A stretch of DNA of 37,930 nucleotides from Batkoa obscura (taxonomy: Eukaryota; Entomophthoromycota; Entomophthoromycetes; Entomophthorales; Batkoaceae). This document shows, piece by piece, positions 1 to 5,606 of the stretch (within the stretch, counting starts at the first letter, position 1; every line of letters begins with the position of its first letter). The position numbers and the translations under genes are program-made. The DNA lies in contig JASVEC010000168.1 of assembly GCA_030770535.1 (NCBI GenBank), forward strand, positions 1 through 37,930, in the 5' to 3' direction. The notes beneath the pieces are model-generated. The model ran no database searches, was not told the origin of the DNA, and saw nothing but the letters and a program-made list of their open reading frames with translations.

Positions 1-556
1 TATTATTGGATATAGGTTCAGGCAAAAGGTTCTGATATCAATAAATGGCAGAAATATACGTTCTCAGGTTACATGTATAAATAGTAAAGTCAATAACATC
101 AATAATAATGAAAATTTAAGAAATAAATTAGTAACATCTAAATTTAAAAACGTAAATATACATAATTTGTTTTATGAGGATTTTATCTTAAATAATTCAT
201 TACAAGAAATAGATGCAGATTGCACGACGTGCTTCTTTACTATTAGCCATATAAAGAATTATAAATTCTTTACTGAATGGTTGATAATTATAGGTCTAAC
301 TTCATTAAACGAATATAATGATAAACATTGGAACACTACTATAGTAGATGACAATACATTATTGGTTAATATAAAAAATACATTAAATAATGTAAAAGAA
401 ACATTAGTCGATGTAAATTTATTTAGTAATTATGAACTAAAGTTTCGTAAAACCTTGGATTGTGGATGGTTATCTGAAAGTGAAAATAAATTATCATCGA
501 TGTATTCTTTATTTATATTTAAATTGATACCACAGATAAGTGTAAGTAATAAATAA
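1..556 (+). CDS. mRNA capping enzyme, 3' part only (methyltransferase domain; window edge)
   Basis: Tail of the three-domain capping enzyme that is complete at 16999-18873. It holds the cap N7-methyltransferase region from its SAM-binding motif onward. The gene is cut by the window edge, not by the element. The first tens of bases differ slightly from the internal copies, so the readable frame starts a little inside; the short open frame at 167-556 is not a separate gene. The stop codon shares its last A with the ATG of the next gene (TAATG). Confidence 0.9.
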   Translation, partial: IIGYRFRQKVLISINGRNIRSQVTCINSKVNNINNNENLRNKLVTSKFKNVNIHNLFYEDFILNNSLQEIDADCTTCFFTISHIKNYKFFTEWLIIIGLTSLNEYNDKHWNTTIVDDNTLLVNIKNTLNNVKETLVDVNLFSNYELKFRKTLDCGWLSESENKLSSMYSLFIFKLIPQISVSNK

Positions 557-1185
557 TGGAAGAATCAGCAATTATTAAACCTAACGAGCTAGATATTTCG
601 AAATTGTCTTTACGTTATCATGGAAAAGTGTTAACTGAGCCTGTTGAAATGTCAACTATTCTTGAATACATTGATATATTATATGACAACAAACCTTTGA
701 TTATTAAATCTGAAAACAAATGTCTTATGAGATGTGAATGTCAAATTTATGATTCCAAAAATGGATATGTAAAAGATATTACTGAAGATTCTAAAAATGT
801 AAGATTTTCTATTAAAAACATGCAAGGAATCAGAGAATTAGATTTAGCTTTGAAAGATATCATTGATAAATATATAAGAGTCAAAGGAAAAAAAGTAGAT
901 CTTAAGATTAGTGGTGATTGGATATCATGTCGTCCAAGATATCGTTTTGGTTCTTCTGAAATTAATACTATATTCTATCATTTGAAAAACGATTTACACT
1001 GGAAAGAAATGTTGGGTAGAGATATTGAATGTGTACCAGCTATTAATTATAACAGCTTAATGATAAGAAACAACCAAGCTAGTGTAAAACTAGTCTTACA
1101 TACAACTATTGTTAAATTCAATGATTTAAAACCAGCATTTGATGAAAAAGAAATAGAAGATGCTCTACATATGTTAAATTTATAA
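556..1185 (+). CDS. Unrecognised 209-aa protein, second gene of the capping-enzyme unit
   Basis: I do not recognise this protein. It is mixed alpha/beta, without signal peptide, membrane segment or zinc motif. Its ATG overlaps the capping-enzyme stop by one base (TAATG), so the two are probably co-transcribed. A weak promoter-like AATTGA box lies 29-34 bases upstream (522-527) inside the capping gene. A nine-A run follows the stop at 1199-1207. In yeast linear plasmids an SSB-like protein is encoded near the capping enzyme, and this element needs one, so a single-stranded DNA-binding role is possible. A small capping subunit is another option. Both are guesses from context only; I see no motif supporting either. 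Confidence 0.85.
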   Translation: MEESAIIKPNELDISKLSLRYHGKVLTEPVEMSTILEYIDILYDNKPLIIKSENKCLMRCECQIYDSKNGYVKDITEDSKNVRFSIKNMQGIRELDLALKDIIDKYIRVKGKKVDLKISGDWISCRPRYRFGSSEINTIFYHLKNDLHWKEMLGRDIECVPAINYNSLMIRNNQASVKLVLHTTIVKFNDLKPAFDEKEIEDALHMLNL

Positions 1186-1198
1186 TTTTCAAGGTTAT

Positions 1199-1207
1199 AA
1201 AAAAAAA
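1199..1207 (+). terminator. A9 tract ending the capping/209-aa transcription unit
   Basis: A run of nine A preceded by TAT begins 14 bases after the stop codon. The same nine-A run ends all six transcription units. Its role (termination, slippage or templated start of a 3' tail) is inferred from position. Copy 2: 19516-19524. Confidence 0.55.
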
Positions 1208-1262
1208 TGATTATTTTATTTTTTTGTCAACTAAATTTTTACTTGATGTCAACTGAAATTTT

Positions 1263-1428
1263 AATTATGTAAATCTGGGAGATCTTTCAAAAAAATACAA
1301 AATAGAAATAAATAGAAATTATGTATTAAATAGATTTAGAATGGATCCAATTCCATCGAATCAATGATTCAAAACTACTTATTTTGGTTTTGTATTTTTT
1401 TTGAAACTTTTGCCAGGATTACATAACT
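1263..1428 (+). repeat. Dispersed quasi-palindromic repeat, complete copy
   Basis: 166-bp core running from AATTATGTAAATCTGGGAG to CCAGGATTACATAACT, with a GGATCC palindrome between. The two ends are imperfect inverted repeats of each other. Orientation is called + when the CTGGGAG arm comes first. Copy 2: 19580-19745. Confidence 0.85.
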
Positions 1429-1458
1429 AAATTTTTACTTGATGTCAACTGAAATTTT

Positions 1459-1624
1459 AATTATGTAAATCTGGGAGATCTTTCAAAAAAATACAAAATA
1501 GAAATAAATAGAAATTATGTATTAAATAGATTTAGAATGGATCCAATTCCATCGAATCAATGATTCAAAACTACTTATTTTGGTTTTGTATTTTTTTTGA
1601 AACTTTTGCCAGGATTACATAACT
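1459..1624 (+). repeat. Dispersed quasi-palindromic repeat, complete copy
   Basis: Tandem neighbour of the copy at 1263, offset by exactly 196 bp. The 30-bp spacer between them contains TTACTTGATGTCAACTGA. Copy 2: 19776-19941. Confidence 0.85.
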
Positions 1625-1671
1625 AAATTTTTACTTGATGTCAACTGAATATTTACTTGATAAAAAATAAA

Positions 1672-1764
1672 TAAACTAATCTAGATATTAAATAGAATTA
1701 ATAATTCAAAACTAATCATTTTGGTTTTCTATTTTTTTGAAACTTTTGCCAGGATTACATAACT
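1672..1764 (+). repeat. Dispersed repeat, right-half copy
   Basis: Only the TTTTGGTTTTCTATT...CCAGGATTACATAACT arm is present; the left arm and the GGATCC centre are absent. Copy 2: 19989-20081. Confidence 0.7.
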
Positions 1765-1830
1765 AAATTTTTACTTGATGTCAACTGAATATTTACTTGA
1801 TAAAAAAAATGATTACTTTATTTAACAAAA

Positions 1831-2006
1831 AAATAAATTAGCTATTTTTTTTTTAATAAATAAAAATGATTATTTTATTTGCCAACTAAAATTTTACTTG
1901 ATAAATAAATTAGCTATTTTTTTTTAATAAATAAAAATGATTATTTTATTTGCCAACTAAAATTTTACTTGATAAATAAATTAGCTATTTTTTTTTAATA
2001 AATAAA
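1831..2006 (-). repeat. 71-72-bp tandem repeat, about 2.5 copies, each with a T9-10 run
   Basis: TTAGCT followed by 9-10 T recurs with its G at 1841, 1913 and 1984 (period 72 then 71). Read on the minus strand, each copy offers an A9-10 run behind the 182-aa gene, so this unit ends in three serial copies of the putative 3' signal. Copy 2: 20148-20323. Confidence 0.75.
1988..1996 (-). terminator. A9 tract (sense strand) ending the TFIIS/67-aa/182-aa unit
   Basis: Nine T on the plus strand, read as nine A 11 bases after the TAG stop of the 182-aa gene. Copy 2: 20305-20313. Confidence 0.5.
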
Positions 2007-2007
2007 A

Positions 2008-2556
2008 CTAGTACTTAAAACATTGCTTATCGAGGTATTCTTTATCTTCATCTGTCAAATCTTTAACACCATCTGGTTCAAGTTTATTGATACAAGTATA
2101 AGTATTATTTTTAAGTTTATAAATATAATTCTTATCATCAATAAAGTTCTCACCATATTCAGTTAAATCAGTAGGATTACAAAAGGTCTGATTAACATCT
2201 AATCCTTCCTTAGTTAATATCTCACGGGTTTTTAAATGATTAATGTGCATCTTACAGTACTTTGAATCTCCAAACTTTCTACGTGAACATTTCTTACCTG
2301 AATTTTCTCCTGATGATAATATTTGTGAACATTGATCTTCTGCTGAAACTTCTTTCTTCGATTTCTTTTTGGTACTTTTAGAAGAAGAAGTCTTATTGCT
2401 ATCTTCATCTATAACTATTACCTTTAAAGGAGGAATAAGATCATTAACTAGCTTCTCAAGATCTATATCTGGTTGTTCTTTGATTCTTTTAGCACATTCA
2501 ATAAGACGTTTTCTTTCAATGTCTCTAAACAATACTGATAAGCTAAAATCAGACAT
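2008..2556 (-). CDS. Unrecognised 182-aa protein with a CCCH zinc-binding motif
   Basis: The N-terminal half contains a lysine/serine-rich linker (about residues 54-70), followed by C76-x13-C90-x10-C101-x2-H104, with CSRR after the second Cys and YCKMH at the end. This looks like a small structural zinc site. The 301-aa protein (11710-12615) has a very similar arrangement (Cys, GKNACRR, FCGRH), so the two share a module. No enzymatic motif is seen. Third gene of its unit, 20 bp after the 67-aa gene. A weak promoter-like box (AATTGAT on the minus strand, 2584-2590, with CTAAAT at 2575-2580) lies about 29 bases upstream of the ATG. The stop is TAG. Function unknown; nucleic-acid binding or a transcription accessory role is a guess from the linker and zinc site. 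Confidence 0.85.
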   Translation of the reverse strand: MSDFSLSVLFRDIERKRLIECAKRIKEQPDIDLEKLVNDLIPPLKVIVIDEDSNKTSSSKSTKKKSKKEVSAEDQCSQILSSGENSGKKCSRRKFGDSKYCKMHINHLKTREILTKEGLDVNQTFCNPTDLTEYGENFIDDKNYIYKLKNNTYTCINKLEPDGVKDLTDEDKEYLDKQCFKY

Positions 2557-2576
2557 CTTTCTACTATCTATCGAAT

Positions 2577-2780
2577 TTAGTTTATCAATTTAATATTATC
2601 GATAAATAAAAGATTACCACGGATTTGTATATCGGCACTAAATTTCTGTCCTGACTTAATATTTCTACTATTATAATTCTCAGTGTTATTTAATTTAAAT
2701 ATGCTAGGTAAGTACACGTCGAATATTTTATTATCGTCTTTTATGGTTAATTTGCGATGATTTACTTCTAATACTTCCAT
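2577..2780 (-). CDS. Unrecognised 67-aa protein
   Basis: A small protein with alternating hydrophobic and polar residues that suggests a beta-rich, perhaps OB- or barrel-like fold; no cysteine pairs or catalytic motifs. It sits between the TFIIS-like gene (24-bp gap) and the 182-aa gene (20-bp gap) on the same strand. An ATTTGA box on the minus strand at 2805-2810 overlaps the TFIIS-like stop codon, about 25 bases upstream of this ATG, which supports the start and suggests it can be transcribed on its own. Position within a transcription-gene cluster makes a small RNA polymerase-associated role conceivable, but nothing in the sequence shows it. Confidence 0.7.
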   Translation of the reverse strand: MEVLEVNHRKLTIKDDNKIFDVYLPSIFKLNNTENYNSRNIKSGQKFSADIQIRGNLLFIDNIKLIN

Positions 2781-2804
2781 CCCTACACGTAGTAACTATT
2801 AGCG

Positions 2805-3098
2805 TCAAATAATTTTCTCAGTGAAATCACAAAATTTACACTTATAAAAGTTAGTAGCTCCCTCGTCTATCGACCTTAGTTGTATTTGAAATGTATATAT
2901 TCCTAATTCATTGCAATTATTGCATAAGGTTAAGTTTATATCACTAAAATCATCAGAATTATTATTATTGTTCAACCATATATGTGATTGATTTCTAAAA
3001 ACATATGACTTCATATCATCGTAATCTTTAAACTCTTCAAATGTCGGATAATCGCCCTTAAATAAAGGGTTTATCATATTATACCACTTTTTTTCCAT
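2805..3098 (-). CDS. TFIIS/RPB9-like zinc-ribbon transcript-cleavage factor
   Basis: The C-terminal 40 residues are a classic TFIIS-type zinc ribbon: C59-x2-C62, then QIQLRSIDEGATNFYKCKFC, giving the conserved R75-S-x-D78-E79 hairpin and C87-x2-C90. In TFIIS the acidic Asp-Glu pair reaches into the RNA polymerase active site and stimulates RNA cleavage during backtracking. At 97 aa the protein lacks the domains I and II of cellular TFIIS, so it could equally be an RPB9-type subunit with a cleavage-competent ribbon. The N-terminal ~55 residues are unassigned. First gene of its unit, transcribed divergently from DNA polymerase from a 33-bp inverted-repeat promoter, with an ATTTGA box at 3120-3125, 22 bases from the ATG. 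The stop is TGA. Confidence 0.9.
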   Translation of the reverse strand: MEKKWYNMINPLFKGDYPTFEEFKDYDDMKSYVFRNQSHIWLNNNNNSDDFSDINLTLCNNCNELGIYTFQIQLRSIDEGATNFYKCKFCDFTEKII

Positions 3099-3114
3099 CT
3101 ACTTTTTTTTATTG

Positions 3115-3147
3115 TCTCATCAAATTACTTTTCAGAAAATAAATAAA
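3115..3147 (-). promoter_or_regulatory. Promoter of the TFIIS-like unit (ATTTGA box)
   Basis: Minus strand reads TTTTCTGAAAAGTAATTTGA and continues TGAGA; the ATTTGA box is at 3120-3125. These 33 bases are an exact inverted copy of the polymerase promoter at 3420-3452. Copy 2: 21432-21464. Confidence 0.65.
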
Positions 3148-3200
3148 ATAATCATTTTTATTTGTCAACTGAATATTTACTTGATGTCAACTGAAATTTT

Positions 3201-3366
3201 AATTATGTAAATCTGGGAGATCTTTCAAAAAAATACAAAATAGAAATAAATAGAAATTATGTATTAAATAGATTTAAAATGGATCCAATTCCATCGAATC
3301 AATGATTCAAAACTACTTATTTTGGTTTTGTATTTTTTTTGAAACTTTTGCCAGGATTACATAACT
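3201..3366 (+). repeat. Dispersed quasi-palindromic repeat, complete copy
   Basis: 166-bp core, CTGGGAG arm first, GGATCC centre, CCAGGATTACATAACT end. Copy 2: 21518-21683. Confidence 0.85.
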
Positions 3367-3419
3367 AAATTTTTACTTGATGTCAACTAAATGTTTACTT
3401 GATAAATAAAAATAATTAC

Positions 3420-3466
3420 TTTATTTATTTTCTGAAAAGTAATTTGATGAGATAAATAATGGTGAA
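3420..3466 (+). promoter_or_regulatory. Promoter of the DNA polymerase/RPB2 unit
   Basis: TTTTCTGAAAAGTAATTTGA followed by TGAGATAAATAATGGTGA. ATTTGA (3442-3447) begins 41 bases before the polymerase ATG. It fits the ATNTGA upstream conserved sequence of yeast cytoplasmic plasmids. TAAATAATGG is shared with the capping and 441-aa promoters. Copy 2: 21737-21783. Confidence 0.7.
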
Positions 3467-3482
3467 TTAATTAGTAACGAAA

Positions 3483-5600
3483 ATGTTTATTATAAATTGG
3501 TTTGAAAGTAACGGATACATTATAGGTAAATCTGTAAACAATAATTTTATTAAGGTTTATTTTAACGATTTCGGTTATATTAAAGAGCCAAGATATAATT
3601 GCGAAATGGTTATGTCTACTACACTTGTTAATTCTCAAAAGAGACCCTATTTTAAAACAGATGGTAAAGAAACAATTGAAAAGGTATCTAAAATTACAAG
3701 ATTCCTTACATACTATGATATTACATTTTGCTGCTATGTAGAATATGATATAATAAACTTTCCTTTAGTCAAAAATTTAAGAAGAAAATCTTCCGAAGAA
3801 CCTCCTCCTAAGCTATCATTATTAGCTTATGATATAGAAGTATATTCTTCTAATAATTATAGAATGCCAAATGCTTCTATTCCAGAAGATAAGATAGTAC
3901 TTATAGCTATGATAATGGACGAAAAGATTATTACTCTAAATAATTCTAATGAATTGGACTTGATTAAAGATTTCTTTAGTAACTTGGAATATTTACAGCC
4001 TGACATTATAACAGGATACAATAATCTGGGCTTTGATAATATGTATATTTACGAACGAGCTAACTTTTTAAATCTTGCTCCAAGTCTGAAAAGTTACTCC
4101 ATATCATGGTATTCTAATGCCTTTGGGTACAATGATTATGTATTTATATCGAAGTTCATTAATTTTGACGTTATGCAATTTATACGTAAAGAATATAAAC
4201 TTCCGAAGTATTCTTTAAATTTTGTATCTAAGGAATATTTAAATGAAGAAAAGTTAGATGTAGATATCTTCCAGTTAATAAGAGATAACAACCTCGAAAG
4301 ACTTACACAGTACTGTATACAAGACACAAAATTAGTTTTGAAACTTATAGATAAACTAGATATTATAACTACTTTGGTTGAAATGTCATCTATATTTAAC
4401 ATAAGTATTCAGGATTTGTATACAAGAGGACAAAGACATAAACTAACACCTATCATATATCGAAAGTGTTTTAATAGAAACATAATATATGAAACAATGC
4501 AAGGTGATACTTATAATTATAAAGGAGCTACAGTCATTTCTCCAGATAAAGGAATCTATAACAATTGCTCAATTATTGATTTCGCTTCTTTATATCCATC
4601 TATATTAATAGCTTATAATATATGTTATTATACACATACAAAAGAAAAAGAAAATAGCTACGAAATAACACTTGAAAACTCAGATAAAATATATTTCAAA
4701 AAAGATGTACCTGGTATATTACCCGAGATCACTCAAGAATTAATTGCTACTAGAAAGAAATATAAAAAGAATTTTATAAAACAATGGTGCTACAAGATAG
4801 CAGCTAATTCCATATATGGTCTAATAGCCAGAGACTTTGTGCAAGGTGCAGCTAGTATAACATCGATTGGTAGACATTCGATTAATCGAGCTATATCTTA
4901 TATCCAAGAAAACTTAAATAGAAGAGTTATATATGGAGATACGGATTCTTGTATTATTGATTTTTCTGACACTAATGTAAATGAAATAAAAGATAAAACT
5001 ATTAATCTCGCTAAAGAAGTATCTAAGCTCTTTAAAGAACCAATGTCTTTAGAGTTTGAAAACATATATACAAAATTATTTATATTTTCAAAGAAAAGGT
5101 ATATAGCTTATAAAGAAGATAATAGCATTATTTATAAAGGAATTGTTATGAAAAGAAGAGACAATTGCAATTATCTTAAAAAGACATACCAGGGTATTTT
5201 AGATCTTATTAATGAAGGAAGGTCTCGGGATCACATAAAAAGATATGTTACTAATAGATTATTAAAGATTTATCAAGGCGAGGTGAAAGAAAAAGATTTA
5301 TATATATATACAAGTATTGGCGAGGAATATACATCGGAATCTAATCCTCAAAATATATTAAAGAATAAATATAATTTAACTAAAGGAGATAGGGTAGAGT
5401 ATTTATTATGTCATAACGATAATAATCTCCAAGGTCATAAAATGTTTTTATCAGATGATAAAAACCATCCAGAAATAGATTATTTATATTATATTGAAAA
5501 GAAATTCATAAATCCTTTATCTGAAGTTTTAGAATTAGTGCATCTTGAAAATTTACCAAAGACAATTTATGAAAATTTGATATTAAATAAAATGGTGTGA
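3483..5600 (+). CDS. polB: Family B DNA polymerase with 3'-5' exonuclease
   Basis: Replicative polymerase of the element. Exonuclease motifs: Exo I with D117-x-E119 (YDIEVY), Exo II ITGYNNLGFD ending in D185, Exo III YCIQD with D281. Polymerase motifs: A, D366-FASLYPS; B, K438-x3-NSIYG; C, YGDTDS with D486 and D488; then KKRY (537-540) and the thumb-side KG. All catalytic residues are present. Between motifs A and B it reads PGILPEITQELIATRKKYKK, as in RNA-primed Pol delta/NCLDV enzymes, and I see no large insertion of the kind that marks protein-primed polymerases of linear plasmids. At 705 aa it is short for the family. First gene of its unit, 6 bp before RPB2. A start at this ATG fits the promoter 36 bases upstream. 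The stop is TGA. Confidence 0.97.
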   Translation: MFIINWFESNGYIIGKSVNNNFIKVYFNDFGYIKEPRYNCEMVMSTTLVNSQKRPYFKTDGKETIEKVSKITRFLTYYDITFCCYVEYDIINFPLVKNLRRKSSEEPPPKLSLLAYDIEVYSSNNYRMPNASIPEDKIVLIAMIMDEKIITLNNSNELDLIKDFFSNLEYLQPDIITGYNNLGFDNMYIYERANFLNLAPSLKSYSISWYSNAFGYNDYVFISKFINFDVMQFIRKEYKLPKYSLNFVSKEYLNEEKLDVDIFQLIRDNNLERLTQYCIQDTKLVLKLIDKLDIITTLVEMSSIFNISIQDLYTRGQRHKLTPIIYRKCFNRNIIYETMQGDTYNYKGATVISPDKGIYNNCSIIDFASLYPSILIAYNICYYTHTKEKENSYEITLENSDKIYFKKDVPGILPEITQELIATRKKYKKNFIKQWCYKIAANSIYGLIARDFVQGAASITSIGRHSINRAISYIQENLNRRVIYGDTDSCIIDFSDTNVNEIKDKTINLAKEVSKLFKEPMSLEFENIYTKLFIFSKKRYIAYKEDNSIIYKGIVMKRRDNCNYLKKTYQGILDLINEGRSRDHIKRYVTNRLLKIYQGEVKEKDLYIYTSIGEEYTSESNPQNILKNKYNLTKGDRVEYLLCHNDNNLQGHKMFLSDDKNHPEIDYLYYIEKKFINPLSEVLELVHLENLPKTIYENLILNKMV
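5572..5600 (+). promoter_or_regulatory. Internal promoter of RPB2, inside the end of polB
   Basis: AAAATTTGATATTAAATAAA followed by ATGGTGTGA. The ATTTGA box (5575-5580) is 32 bases from the RPB2 ATG and is followed by a TAAATAA.ATGGTG stretch matching the unit-head promoters, although it also encodes the last residues of the polymerase. Copy 2: 23889-23917. Confidence 0.55.
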
Positions 5601-5606
5601 ATAAAC

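Larger units (their letters stand above)
1186..2007. other. Intergenic region between convergent units, repeat-rich
   Basis: Contains no gene that I can support. From left to right: the A9 end signal of the capping unit, two tandem complete ~166-bp dispersed repeats (1263-1428, 1459-1624), a right-half copy (1672-1764), then a 71-72-bp tandem repeat carrying the A9 end signal of the opposite unit. Copy 2: 19503-20324. Confidence 0.85.
3099..3482. other. Divergent promoter region with one dispersed repeat
   Basis: Bounded by inverted 33-bp promoter arms. The middle is one complete dispersed repeat with TTACTTGATGTCAACT-type spacers. No gene. Copy 2: 21416-21799. Confidence 0.85.

Noticed and set aside
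167-556. 129-aa open frame at the left edge as an independent gene
   Set aside because: It is the C-terminal part of the capping methyltransferase cut by the window edge; the full gene is seen at 16999-18873.
1263-1764. CRISPR-like array
   Set aside because: The repeats are ~166 bp with identical 30-bp spacers and internal inverted symmetry; no short direct repeats with unique spacers and no cas genes.
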